From assembly GCF_002101965.1 (NCBI RefSeq), contig NZ_LQQA01000023.1, forward strand, positions 202,082 to 266,081: a DNA stretch of 64,000 bases, in the 5' to 3' direction. The first letter of the stretch is position 1; each line of letters starts with the position of its first letter. The notes under the pieces are model-generated. The model had not been told where the DNA came from. It made no database searches and was given only the letters and a program-made list of their open reading frames with translations. Origin of the DNA: Mycolicibacterium wolinskyi (lineage in GTDB: Bacteria > Actinomycetota > Actinomycetes > Mycobacteriales > Mycobacteriaceae). Positions 8,885-17,264 of this stretch are shown piece by piece. Both the position numbers and the translations under genes were made by a program.

Positions 8885-10252
8885 GTGTCCACGCCCGAGC
8901 ATCCACCCTTTCCCCGCGGTATGGCTCTGCTGGTGGCGGGCGCGTTGTTCATGGAGATCCTCGACGCCACGATCATCACGCCGGCCATCCCGCTGATCGC
9001 GTCGTCGTTCGGTGTCGATGCCGTCGACGTCAACGTCGCGATCTCGGCGTATCTGGTCACCGTGGCGGTCCTCATCCCGGCCAGCGGCTGGATGGCCGAC
9101 CGCTTCGGCATCCGTCGCGTATTCATCGCCGCCATAGCGGTTTTCACGGTCGCGTCGGTGGGATGCGCCCTCTCGGCGTCGTTGCCCATGCTTGTCGGCA
9201 TGCGGGTGTTGCAGGGCGTCGGTGGGGCGATGATGGTGCCCGTCGGCCGGCTCGCGGTCCTGCGCTACAGCGACAAGTCCGACCTGGTGCGGGCCATCGC
9301 GTTGCTGACGTGGCCGGCCTTGGCCGCGCCGATACTCGCACCGGTGCTCGGCGGGGCAATCGCGACGCTCGGCAGCTGGCGGTGGATCTTCGCGGTCAAC
9401 ATTCCGATCGGGCTGATCGGATTCCTTCTGGCGCTGCGGCTCATTCGCGGCGAGCCGGCCGCCGCACCGCGATCCCTGGACTGGCCCGGGCTCCTGGCAC
9501 TCGGTTCCGGGATTGCTGCCGCGCTGATCGCACTGGAGAACGTCCGGATGTCCGGCACCGATTGGCTGCTGGTCGGCCTATGCGGGGTGGGCGCTGTGGT
9601 GCTGTTGTCGGCAGCCGTCTGGCGGCTGCTGCGGGCAGAGAACCCGCTCGTGCAATTGCGTGTACTCAAAGTCCGCACGCTGAGGATCACCGTGCAGGCG
9701 GGGTCGCTGTACCGGATGGTGATCACCGCCGTGCCGTTCCTGCTGCCGCTGCAATTCCAGCTGGAGTTCGGCTGGACGCCGTTTGTCGCGGGCCTCATGG
9801 TGGCCGCACTGTTCGCGGGCAACCTCACCATCAAGCCGCTGACCACCCCGCTGATGCGGCGGATCGGAATTCGCAACGTCCTGCTGATCAATGGCATCGC
9901 GTCGGTCGGCTGTTTCGGCCTGCTGGCCCTACTGCAGCCAGGCATGCCCGTCGCCGTCATGGCCGTCGTCCTCTATGTGAGCGGCGCACTGCGGTCCATC
10001 GGCTTCACGGCTTACAACAGCCTGGCGTTCTCCGACGTCGACGGGGATCAACTGACCCACGCCAACACACTCAACGCGTCCGTGCAGGAACTCGCGGCCG
10101 GCCTCGGCATCGCCATCGCCGCGCTGTTGCTCAGCCAGCTGACCTCATATTCAGCGACGTTTCTCGTCCTCGGCGCCTTCCTCGCGTTCACCCTCATCGA
10201 AACCCTGTGGCTCCCACGCAATGCCGGCGCGCATGTGAGCGGGCACCGCTGA
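8885..10252 (+). CDS. MFS drug transporter, DHA2 (EmrB/QacA-like)
   Basis: 455 residues with about 14 hydrophobic segments. The first helix carries the DHA2 pattern MEILDATIITPAIPLIASSF, followed by GWMADRFGIRRVF (motif A) and RVLQGVGGAMMVPVGRL. Such proteins export amphipathic compounds by proton antiport. The GTG start at 8885 is supported by a -10 TAGATT at 8873-8878 six bases upstream, giving a leaderless transcript separate from the upstream pair. Confidence 0.9.
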   Translation: MSTPEHPPFPRGMALLVAGALFMEILDATIITPAIPLIASSFGVDAVDVNVAISAYLVTVAVLIPASGWMADRFGIRRVFIAAIAVFTVASVGCALSASLPMLVGMRVLQGVGGAMMVPVGRLAVLRYSDKSDLVRAIALLTWPALAAPILAPVLGGAIATLGSWRWIFAVNIPIGLIGFLLALRLIRGEPAAAPRSLDWPGLLALGSGIAAALIALENVRMSGTDWLLVGLCGVGAVVLLSAAVWRLLRAENPLVQLRVLKVRTLRITVQAGSLYRMVITAVPFLLPLQFQLEFGWTPFVAGLMVAALFAGNLTIKPLTTPLMRRIGIRNVLLINGIASVGCFGLLALLQPGMPVAVMAVVLYVSGALRSIGFTAYNSLAFSDVDGDQLTHANTLNASVQELAAGLGIAIAALLLSQLTSYSATFLVLGAFLAFTLIETLWLPRNAGAHVSGHR

Positions 10253-10314
10253 CGCAGTCCGTTGCTTGGGGCTGGGCTTTGGGCTTTGGGCGCCGCGCCG
10301 GGCCGCGCTGGCTC

Positions 10315-10695
10315 GTGATTGTCACGCTGGCGTGGCTCTCGACGCCGACGGTCACTCTGGCGTGACAGTGGGGGTGGATGGCCACGTGTTGAGCCCGTGA
10401 TTGTCACGCTGGCGTGGCTGTGGGGGCCGGCGGTCACTCTGGCGTGACAGTGGGGGTGGATGGCCGTGGGTTGAGCTCGTGATTGTCACGCTGGCGTGGC
10501 TCTCGAAGCCCGCAGTCACTCTGGCGTGACAGAGGGGTGGATGGCCGTGGGTCGGGCTCGCGATTGTCACGCTGGCGTGGCTCTCGAAGCCCGCAGTCAC
10601 TCTGGCGTGACAGTGGAGATGGATGGCCACGTGTTGAGCTCGCGATTGTCACGCTGGCGTGGCGGTGGGGGCCGGCGGTCACTCTGGCGTGACAA
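10315..10695. repeat. Five tandem 82-bp repeats made of paired near-palindromes
   Basis: The noncoding stretch 10253-10752 contains five units. Each unit holds motif A, GTCACGCTGGCGTGGC, starting at 10321, 10403, 10485, 10566 and 10648 (periods 82, 82, 81, 82). Motif B, GTCACTCTGGCGTGAC, starts exactly 30 bp after each A. B has GTCAC/GTGAC arms and A is a degraded version. The linker alternates between two variants (CTCGA-type and GGGGGCCGG-type). Open frames across it simply reflect the repeat. It could be a protein-binding array, a terminator array after the transporter gene, or an unstable minisatellite. Confidence 0.9.
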
Positions 10696-10752
10696 ACGCG
10701 GGCTGGCATCACAAACGCGGCCCACGCGATTGCACTGCTCACACACCGAACG

Positions 10753-10782
10753 TTGACACTGCCGCTCCAGGCCGGTTACATT
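10753..10782 (+). promoter_or_regulatory. Sigma-A type promoter of the cysD operon
   Basis: TTGACA at 10753-10758, an 18-bp spacer and TACATT at 10777-10782. Transcription would start near 10789-10790, at the first base of a short ORF that ends on the cysD start. Confidence 0.72.
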
Positions 10783-10789
10783 CCAGGTC

Positions 10790-10837
10790 ATGCTTGCAAT
10801 TCTGGCCATTTCTACCAACTTAATGGGGAAGCAATGA
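10790..10837 (+). CDS. Leaderless 15-codon upstream ORF coupled to cysD
   Basis: ATG at 10790 begins seven bases after the -10 TACATT, so it would be translated from the very 5' end of the mRNA. It encodes MLAILAISTNLMGKQ and its TGA overlaps the cysD ATG (ATGA). It contains no cysteine, unlike the Cys-rich attenuator ORFs known before other mycobacterial sulfur genes, so coupling or a different control is more likely. The cysD ribosome site lies inside it. Confidence 0.5.
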   Translation: MLAILAISTNLMGKQ

Positions 10838-11763
10838 CCACGGCAGAGCCGATCGAGACACAACCCGGCACGTACGAGCTGAGCCATCTGCGCTCGCTGG
10901 AAGCCGAGGCCATCCACATCATCCGCGAGGTCGCGGCCGAGTTCGAGCGGCCGGTGCTGCTGTTCTCGGGCGGCAAGGACTCGATCGTCATGCTGCATCT
11001 GGCGATCAAGGCGTTCGCGCCGGCTCGGCTGCCGTTCCCGGTCATGCACGTCGACACGGGACACAACTTCGACGAGGTGATCGAGACCCGTGACCGCCTG
11101 GTGGCCGAGAACGGCGTGCGCCTGGTCGTCGCGTCGGTGCAGGACGACATCGACGCGGGCCGGGTCGTCGACAACGGCCCCTCGCGCAACCCGCTGCAGA
11201 CGGTGACGCTGCTGCGTGGGATCCGCGAGAACAGGTTCGACGCCGCATTCGGCGGTGCGCGCCGCGACGAGGAGAAGGCGCGGGCCAAGGAGCGGGTGTT
11301 CAGCTTCCGCGACGAGTTCGGGCAATGGGACCCCAAGGCGCAGCGCCCCGAACTGTGGAACATCTACAACGGCAGGCACCGCAAGGGTGAGCACATCCGC
11401 GTGTTCCCGCTGTCGAACTGGACCGAGTACGACATCTGGGCCTACATCGGCGCCGAGAACATCACGCTGCCCGCAATCTATTACGCTCACACCCGCCCGG
11501 TGTTCCAGCGCGACGGGATGCTGCTCGCGGTGCACCCGTTCATGCAGCCCCGTGACGGGGAAGACGTCTTCGAGACGAGCGTGCGGTTCCGCACCGTCGG
11601 CGACGTCACGTGCACCGGATGCGTGGAATCGACCGCGGCGACGGTCGAGGACATCATCGCCGAGACCGCCGTCTCGCGTCTGACCGAACGCGGCGCCACG
11701 CGCGCCGATGACCGCATCTCCGAGGCCGGGATGGAAGACCGCAAGCGCGAGGGATATTTCTGA
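10834..11763 (+). CDS. cysD: Sulfate adenylyltransferase subunit 2
   Basis: 309 residues, usual length. CysD forms adenosine 5'-phosphosulfate from ATP and sulfate, driven by GTP hydrolysis on CysN. The PP-loop SGGKDS is at residues 45-50; further family signatures are HVDTGHNFDEV, FGGARRDEEKARAKERVFSF and VRFRTVGDVTCTG. Start ATG 10834 follows GGGGAAG (10825-10831) and matches the family N-terminus. A single nucleotide separates it from cysNC. Enzyme complex of assimilatory sulfate reduction, cytoplasmic. Confidence 0.97.
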   Translation: MTTAEPIETQPGTYELSHLRSLEAEAIHIIREVAAEFERPVLLFSGGKDSIVMLHLAIKAFAPARLPFPVMHVDTGHNFDEVIETRDRLVAENGVRLVVASVQDDIDAGRVVDNGPSRNPLQTVTLLRGIRENRFDAAFGGARRDEEKARAKERVFSFRDEFGQWDPKAQRPELWNIYNGRHRKGEHIRVFPLSNWTEYDIWAYIGAENITLPAIYYAHTRPVFQRDGMLLAVHPFMQPRDGEDVFETSVRFRTVGDVTCTGCVESTAATVEDIIAETAVSRLTERGATRADDRISEAGMEDRKREGYF

Positions 11764-11764
11764 T

Positions 11765-13615
11765 ATGGCGACACTGCTCAGGATCGCGACCGCCGGTTCG
11801 GTCGACGACGGCAAGTCCACGCTGATCGGCCGGCTGCTCTATGACTCGAAGGCCGTCATGGAGGATCAGCTCGCCGCCGTCGAGCGCACCTCCAAGGAAC
11901 GCGGTAACGACTACACCGACCTCGCACTGGTGACCGACGGTCTGCGCTCTGAGCGCGAGCAGGGCATCACGATCGACGTCGCCTACCGCTATTTCGCCAC
12001 GGCCAAGCGGAAATTCATCATCGCCGACACCCCCGGCCACATCCAGTACACACGCAACATGGTGACCGGAACGTCGACCGCGCACCTGGCGATCGTGCTC
12101 GTCGACGCACGGCACGGGCTGCTCGAACAGTCCCGCCGCCACGCCTTCCTGGCGTCGCTGCTGGGTGTGCAGCACATCGTGCTGGCCGTCAACAAGATGG
12201 ACCTGATCGACTGGAATCAGGAGAAGTTCAACGACATTCGCGACGAGTTCCATGCGTTCGCGGCCCGGCTGGACATCCACGACGTCACCACCATCCCGAT
12301 GTCGGCGCTCAACGGCGACAACGTGGTGACGAAGTCGGACAAGGCGCCGTGGTACGACGGGCCCGCGCTGCTGAGCCATCTCGAGGACGTCTACATCGCC
12401 GGCGACCGCAACCTGGTCGACGTGCGGTTCCCGGTGCAGTACGTGATCCGTCCGCAGACCGTCGACCATGCCGACCACCGCAGCTATGCGGGCACCGTGG
12501 CCAGCGGCGTGATGCGCGTCGGCGACGAGATCGTCGTGCTGCCAAGCGGAAAGTCCAGCACGATCACCGCGATCGACGCACCGACCGGTCCGGTCACCGA
12601 GGCGTTCCCGCCGATGGCGGTGTCGGTCAGTCTGGCCGACGACATCGACATCTCCCGCGGCGACGTGCTCGCGCGGGTCAACAACCAGCCGCACGTGTCG
12701 ACCGAGTTCGACGCGACCGTGTGCTGGATGGCCGACGGGTCGGCACTGGAGCCGGGGCGCGAGTACCTGGTCAAGCACACCACGCGGACGACGCGGGCCC
12801 GGGTCGCCTCACTGGATTACCGCCTCGACGTCAACACGCTGCACCGGGACAAGTCCGCGACGGCGCTCAAGCTCAACGAGCTCGGCCGCATCACGCTGCG
12901 CAGCCAGCAGCCGCTGATGCTCGACGAGTACTCCCGCAACGCCGCTACGGGGGCGTTCATCCTGATCGATCCCGACACCAACGGGACGGTCGCCGCGGGC
13001 ATGGTGCGCGACACCACGCCCGTCGCGAACCGGGCCGCGAGCCCCAACACGGTTCGCCACCAGTCGCTCGTGTGTGCCGACGACCGGCTCTCCAAGGGAC
13101 GCACCATCTGGTTCACCGGCCTGTCGGGTTCGGGCAAGTCGTCGGTGGCGATGCGCGTCGAGCAGAAGCTGCTCGAACGTGGTTGCCCGGCATACGTTCT
13201 CGACGGGGACAACCTCCGCCACGGGCTCAATGCCGACCTCGGTTTCTCGATGGCCGACCGGGCCGAGAACCTGCGCCGGCTGGCGCACATCGCCACGCTC
13301 ATGGCCGATTCCGGTTTGACCGTGCTGGTTCCCGCGATCAGCCCACTGACCGAGCACCGCGAGCTCGCCCGTGCCGTGCACGCCAATCAGGGCTTCGAGT
13401 TCTTCGAGGTGTTCTGCGACACCCCGCTGGAGGACTGCGAGCGGCGTGACCCCAAGGGGCTGTACAAGAAGGCCCGTGCCGGTGAGATCACGCACTTCAC
13501 CGGGATCGACAGCCCGTACCAGCGGCCGAAGAGCCCCGACCTGCGGCTGGTTCCCGATCGCGACGTCGACGAACTCGCCGACCAGGTCATCGAGATGTTG
13601 GACAGCCGCCGGTGA
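11765..13615 (+). CDS. cysN: Bifunctional sulfate adenylyltransferase subunit 1 / APS kinase
   Basis: 616 residues, a CysN-CysC fusion. The N-terminal GTPase has GSVDDGKST (residues 11-19), DTPGHIQY and NKMD, followed by EF-Tu-like beta domains. APS kinase begins about residue 440, with its P-loop GLSGSGKSS at 452-460 and DGDNLRHGLN. The protein thus couples GTP hydrolysis to APS synthesis and phosphorylates APS to PAPS. The ATG at 11765 fits the family; the longer frame overlaps cysD. The stop is shared in a GTGA overlap with the next gene. Confidence 0.97.
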   Translation: MATLLRIATAGSVDDGKSTLIGRLLYDSKAVMEDQLAAVERTSKERGNDYTDLALVTDGLRSEREQGITIDVAYRYFATAKRKFIIADTPGHIQYTRNMVTGTSTAHLAIVLVDARHGLLEQSRRHAFLASLLGVQHIVLAVNKMDLIDWNQEKFNDIRDEFHAFAARLDIHDVTTIPMSALNGDNVVTKSDKAPWYDGPALLSHLEDVYIAGDRNLVDVRFPVQYVIRPQTVDHADHRSYAGTVASGVMRVGDEIVVLPSGKSSTITAIDAPTGPVTEAFPPMAVSVSLADDIDISRGDVLARVNNQPHVSTEFDATVCWMADGSALEPGREYLVKHTTRTTRARVASLDYRLDVNTLHRDKSATALKLNELGRITLRSQQPLMLDEYSRNAATGAFILIDPDTNGTVAAGMVRDTTPVANRAASPNTVRHQSLVCADDRLSKGRTIWFTGLSGSGKSSVAMRVEQKLLERGCPAYVLDGDNLRHGLNADLGFSMADRAENLRRLAHIATLMADSGLTVLVPAISPLTEHRELARAVHANQGFEFFEVFCDTPLEDCERRDPKGLYKKARAGEITHFTGIDSPYQRPKSPDLRLVPDRDVDELADQVIEMLDSRR

Positions 13616-14340
13616 ACGACCACGAACTGGCTGCCCGCCTGGCGACGCGCGCCGGCGATCTGCTGCTCGACGTCCGCGCCGACTTCGCCGACGCGTCCGC
13701 CGAGGAGCGAAAAGCCGCGGGGGACAAGCAGTCCCACGATTTCCTGATGGAAGAGCTCGCGGCGAAGCGTCCCGGCGATGCGGTGCTGTCCGAGGAAGGT
13801 GTCGACGATCCGGTCCGCCTCACCTCCGAGCGGGTCTGGATCGTCGACCCGCTCGATGGCACGCGGGAGTTCTCCGAACTCGGCCGCGACGACTGGGCTG
13901 TGCACGTCGCGCTGTGGGAGAACGGTGAACTGGTGGCGGGCGCCGTGGCCCTGCCCGCGCAGAACACCACGCTCTCCACACCCGAGGTCGCTGCGCCGCG
14001 CGCGTTCGACGGCCCGCCGCGGATCGTGGTGTCACGGACCCGGCCACCGGCGATCGCACTCGCGGTGCGCGATGCGCTCGGCGGCACACTGGTCGAAATG
14101 GGCTCAGCTGGTGCGAAAGTCGCGGCGGTGATCCGCGGCGTCGCCGATGTGTACGTGCACGCCGGCGGTCAGTACGAGTGGGATTCGGCCGCACCGGTCG
14201 CGGTGGCGCGGGCAGCGGGCCTGCACACCTCGCGCATCGACGGGTCGCGCCTGGTCTACAACTCGGCCGACCCGCTGTTGCCCGACCTGGTGGTGTGCCG
14301 GCCCGAGCTCGCCGAGCGGGTGCTCGCCGTAACCGGCTAG
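13612..14340 (+). CDS. CysQ-like 3'-phosphoadenosine 5'-phosphate phosphatase
   Basis: 242 residues of the inositol monophosphatase superfamily. Metal-binding motifs are visible: LSEEG (Glu of the first site) and IVDPLDGTREF (the WIDPLDGT signature), then GSAGAKVAAVI and YEWDSAAPVAVA. It resembles mycobacterial CysQ, which dephosphorylates PAP and PAPS. Starting with a GTGA overlap on the APS-kinase fusion, it is coupled to the enzyme that makes PAPS, so recycling PAP or limiting PAPS is the natural role. Mycobacteria usually carry the best-studied CysQ elsewhere, so this may be a second copy. Confidence 0.85.
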   Translation: MNDHELAARLATRAGDLLLDVRADFADASAEERKAAGDKQSHDFLMEELAAKRPGDAVLSEEGVDDPVRLTSERVWIVDPLDGTREFSELGRDDWAVHVALWENGELVAGAVALPAQNTTLSTPEVAAPRAFDGPPRIVVSRTRPPAIALAVRDALGGTLVEMGSAGAKVAAVIRGVADVYVHAGGQYEWDSAAPVAVARAAGLHTSRIDGSRLVYNSADPLLPDLVVCRPELAERVLAVTG

Positions 14341-14393
14341 GTCGTTACCGAGAACAACGAAATGGCCGGTTAGCCAACGGGTACGCTGGCTTG

Positions 14394-14990
14394 ATGACTC
14401 GTCCAACGCTGCGCGAACTCGCCAGTCTGCCGGCCGCGCCGGCTCGGCTCGCCGACTCCACGCTGGTCCTCATCGACTGCCAGAACACCTACACCCAGGG
14501 CACGATGGAACTCGAAGGCGTGCAGGCCGCACTGGTCGAGGCCGCGCAACTGCTGGACCGGGCTCGCACGGCGGGCATCCCGGTCATCCACATCCAGCAC
14601 TCCGACGGGCCGGGCTCGCTCTACGACATCGACGGCGAGAGCGGTGCGATCGTCGCGTCGGTGGCACCCCGCGAGGGTGAGCCGGTTGTGGTCAAGAACT
14701 TCCCGAATTCCTTTGTGCAGACCGATCTTCAACAGCGGCTGCAAGAGGTCAACGCCTCGAATCTGGTGCTTGCGGGCTTCATGACGCACATGTGCGTCAA
14801 CTCGACCGCGCGTGGTGCGTTCAACCTCGGTTACGCGCCCACCGTCGTGGCCGCCGCCACCGCCACCCGTACGCTCGCAGGCCCGGACGGGGAGCCCGTG
14901 CCTGCCTCCGCGCTGCAGGCGGCGAGCCTGGCGGCGTTGTCGGATTTGTTCGCGGTCGTCGTCCCGCAGACGGTCGACATCCCCGACTAA
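14394..14990 (+). CDS. Isochorismatase-family cysteine hydrolase
   Basis: 198 residues. The catalytic triad of the family is visible: Asp28 (VLIDCQNTY), Lys101 (VVVKNF) and Cys134 (FMTHMCVNST). Members hydrolyse amides or isochorismate-like ethers. The ATG at 14394 has TACGCT at 14382-14387, six bases upstream, indicating a leaderless transcript. It converges on the HxlR gene with a 4-bp overlap of stop codons. Substrate unknown. Confidence 0.88.
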   Translation: MTRPTLRELASLPAAPARLADSTLVLIDCQNTYTQGTMELEGVQAALVEAAQLLDRARTAGIPVIHIQHSDGPGSLYDIDGESGAIVASVAPREGEPVVVKNFPNSFVQTDLQQRLQEVNASNLVLAGFMTHMCVNSTARGAFNLGYAPTVVAAATATRTLAGPDGEPVPASALQAASLAALSDLFAVVVPQTVDIPD

Positions 14991-15367
14991 CTCGTCCAGC
15001 TCGCGTTGAGCGCAGCGATCCGGTCGATGTTGTCCTCAGCCCAGGCGCGAAGCCGGCCCAGCGGCTCGGCGACGTCGCGGCCCAGTTCGGTCAGCGCATA
15101 CTCGACGCGGGGCGGCACTTCGGCATAGACGGTGCGCTGCAGCAGTGACGCGGCCTCCAGCCGGCGCAGGGTCTGAGTCAGCATCTTCGGCCCGACGCCG
15201 GGGAGCGCGGTGTGCAGTTCGGTGAACCGGGCCGGCCCCTGCTCCAGCAGCCCGATTGTCAACGCGGACCACTTGTTGGCCAGCAGATCCAGCAGTGCGC
15301 GGCACGGGCAGGCCTCGGCGTACACGTTGTGCTCGTCGTGCCGACCGGTCGGGCAGGTCGTGGCCAC
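14987..15367 (-). CDS. HxlR family winged-helix regulator
   Basis: 126 residues. It has the HxlR pattern CPCRALLDLLANKWSALTIGLLEQGPARFTEL, LTQTLRRLEAASLLQRTVYAEVPPRVEYALTELG. There are Cys residues at the N-terminus (Cys5, Cys20 and Cys22, the last two as CPC); in some relatives such cysteines sense quinones or electrophiles. It is divergent from a quinone-oxidoreductase-like gene at 15498, a classic arrangement for a redox-sensing repressor and its target. Confidence 0.88.
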   Translation of the reverse strand: MATTCPTGRHDEHNVYAEACPCRALLDLLANKWSALTIGLLEQGPARFTELHTALPGVGPKMLTQTLRRLEAASLLQRTVYAEVPPRVEYALTELGRDVAEPLGRLRAWAEDNIDRIAALNASWTS

Positions 15368-15401
15368 AGCTGGTTCTCCTCACTCCGTCTAGCTGCAAGT
15401 A

Positions 15402-15435
15402 TTCCCTTGAGGGCAGTAGGCGTCCTTGCAGGGAA
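15402..15435. promoter_or_regulatory. Candidate HxlR operator
   Basis: TTCCCT (15402-15407) and AGGGAA (15430-15435) bracket two short palindromes, CCCTTGAGGG at 15404-15413 and CCTTGCAGG at 15424-15432, in the gap between the HxlR gene and its divergent neighbour. The two sites lie about two helical turns apart. Binding is inferred from position and symmetry only. Confidence 0.4.
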
Positions 15436-15497
15436 CCGCGGGTGCGCGATTAGCATCCGTCGGCGTCAGCAATGCCAACAGATGAGGAGTGGCCACT

Positions 15498-16502
15498 ATG
15501 CCCGATATGGCCGCGATCGGTTCCTACTCCGCCTTGCCGATCGACGATCCGGAAGCCCTGAAGGATGTCTCGGTTCCGGTGCCCGAGCTCCGCTCGCATG
15601 ACGTGCTCGTGCGGGTGGCGGCCGTCTCGGTCAACCCCGTCGACGTCAAACGCCGACGCAGCCTGTCGCCCAGCACCGATCCGGTGATCCTGGGTTTTGA
15701 CGCGGCGGGAACCGTCGAGGCGGTCGGGTCGGAGGTGACAACGCTTTCTGTGGGCGACGAAGTCTGGTACGCCGGGGATGTCACGCGGCCAGGTACGAAC
15801 GCCGAATTTCACGCGGTCGACGAGCATATCGTCGCGCGGAAGCCGAAAACGTTGTCGTTCACGGATTCTGCCGCACTACCGTTGACCACCATCACGGCTT
15901 GGGAGACGTTGTTCGAGCGGTTTGCCCTCACGGCGGAGTCACGGGGTGACCTGTTGGTGCTCGGCGGGGCCGGTGGGGTGGGATCGGTGTTGATACAGCT
16001 GGCCAAGGCGCTCACCGGGGTTCGCGTGATCGCGACGGCCAGCCGCACCGAATCCCGAGACTGGGCGCTGCGTATGGGTGCCGACGAGGTGATCGACCAT
16101 CGCGACCTGCGCGCCCAGGCGCTGCAGGTGGCACCGGACGGAATCGACTACCTGTTCTCGCCGCACTCGGCAGGCAACATCAGCATCTACGCCGACATCA
16201 TGCGGCCGTTCGGGCATATCACAGCCATCGACGAGCCGGAGGGTCTCGATCTCGTCGAACTGAAGGCCAAAAGCATTGCCTGGCATTGGGAACTGATGTT
16301 CACCCGCCCGATGACGGGTTACGACATGATCGCCCAGCAACGAATGCTCGGCGCGGCCGCCGATCTGGTCGACGCGGGGACGCTGCGCAGCACGTTGACC
16401 AACGCGATCGAAACCTTCGACGCGGCCGGGCTTCGGGAAGCGCACGGTCAGGTGGAGTCCGGGCGCATGGTGGGCAAAGTGGTGGTGACGCGCGGGCAAT
16501 AA
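15498..16502 (+). CDS. Zinc-independent quinone oxidoreductase (MDR family)
   Basis: 334 residues of the medium-chain dehydrogenase/reductase family. It has a GroES-like N-terminus (PVDVKRRRSL, GFDAAGTVEAVG) and a Rossmann domain with VLGGAGGVGSVLIQLAK. Catalytic-zinc Cys/His residues are absent, as in NADPH:quinone reductases (zeta-crystallin/ZADH1 type). ATG 15498 is chosen over GTG 15489 because GAGGAG at 15484-15489 is then 8 nt upstream. Probably controlled by the divergent HxlR regulator. Confidence 0.88.
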   Translation: MPDMAAIGSYSALPIDDPEALKDVSVPVPELRSHDVLVRVAAVSVNPVDVKRRRSLSPSTDPVILGFDAAGTVEAVGSEVTTLSVGDEVWYAGDVTRPGTNAEFHAVDEHIVARKPKTLSFTDSAALPLTTITAWETLFERFALTAESRGDLLVLGGAGGVGSVLIQLAKALTGVRVIATASRTESRDWALRMGADEVIDHRDLRAQALQVAPDGIDYLFSPHSAGNISIYADIMRPFGHITAIDEPEGLDLVELKAKSIAWHWELMFTRPMTGYDMIAQQRMLGAAADLVDAGTLRSTLTNAIETFDAAGLREAHGQVESGRMVGKVVVTRGQ

Positions 16503-16543
16503 ACCGGTGGGCGGCCGGCAGACCCGCCTGGCAGAATCACGCC

Positions 16544-16561
16544 ATGCGGAGCGATTCATGA
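16544..16561 (+). CDS. Five-codon leaderless ORF (MRSDS) coupled to the next gene
   Basis: CAGAAT followed by six bases and ATG at 16544 gives a leaderless arrangement. The frame MRSDS ends with a TGA that overlaps the ATG of the following gene (ATGA at 16558). No Shine-Dalgarno precedes that downstream ATG, so re-initiation from this mini-ORF could be how the gene is translated. Confidence 0.4.
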   Translation: MRSDS

Positions 16562-17223
16562 CGCAGCCATCCACGCGCATCACCCGGCTCGACGAGAAGC
16601 AGAGCACATCGCGAAGCCAACTGGACGAGCTGCTCGACAGCACCCCACTGGCGACCATCGCACTCGTGCGCGATGATCACCCGGTCGTGTTCCCGACCGG
16701 ATTCGCCCGCGTCGGAGACGAATTGGTGATCCACGGGTCCACCGGCTCGCCATGGCTGCGCGCACTCGCGGACGGCGTGCCCGCCGCGGTGTCGGTGACC
16801 GCGCTCGACGGTGTCGTGGTGGCGCGCAGCAGCTTCGAGTCGTCGTTTCACTACCGCAGTGCCGTCTTGTTCGGCTCGTTCGAGCGCATCCCCGACGCCG
16901 ACAAGGTCGGATACCTCGAAACCCTCACCGATTCCTTCATCCCCGGGCGCGTCGCCGAGTTACGGGCCAGCACCCGCAAGGAGTTGGCCGCCACGATGGC
17001 GATGCGCCTGCCGATCGGCGGCGACAACTGGTCGCTCAAGGTCAGCGACGGATGGCCGGAAGATCCTGACGAGGACATCGCCGCGGGCGCGTGGGCCGGT
17101 GTGGTGCCGTTGACGGTGCAGTACGGAGCACCTCGGGTTGCGCCGGACGTCGCGGCGGGGACCCCGGTACCGGCGTCGGTGCGAGCCATGACGGGGCCCC
17201 TGCGGAACACGCCGTCGCGGTAG
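16558..17223 (+). CDS. Pyridoxamine 5'-phosphate oxidase-like flavoprotein
   Basis: 221 residues. The split-barrel FMN-binding fold is suggested by LLDSTPLATIALVRDDHPVVFPT, the GSPWLRAL segment and the strand FESSFHYRSAVLFGSFERI. This subgroup of small mycobacterial proteins often binds FMN, F420 or haem. ATG 16558 is used because the frame upstream has no support. Function beyond the fold is not known. Confidence 0.78.
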   Translation: MTQPSTRITRLDEKQSTSRSQLDELLDSTPLATIALVRDDHPVVFPTGFARVGDELVIHGSTGSPWLRALADGVPAAVSVTALDGVVVARSSFESSFHYRSAVLFGSFERIPDADKVGYLETLTDSFIPGRVAELRASTRKELAATMAMRLPIGGDNWSLKVSDGWPEDPDEDIAAGAWAGVVPLTVQYGAPRVAPDVAAGTPVPASVRAMTGPLRNTPSR

Positions 17224-17264
17224 CCCTGGGCTGCCCGCGTGGCGCGGCTGGCAGAATCGGGCCT

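Noticed and set aside
10315..10695. The repeat array as a CRISPR
   Set aside because: Units are near-identical throughout, with no unique spacers, and no cas genes are present.
10352..10742. Open frames of 69-102 residues inside the repeat array
   Set aside because: They translate the repeat in all directions, with His/Arg/Ser-rich periodic peptides and no ribosome sites.
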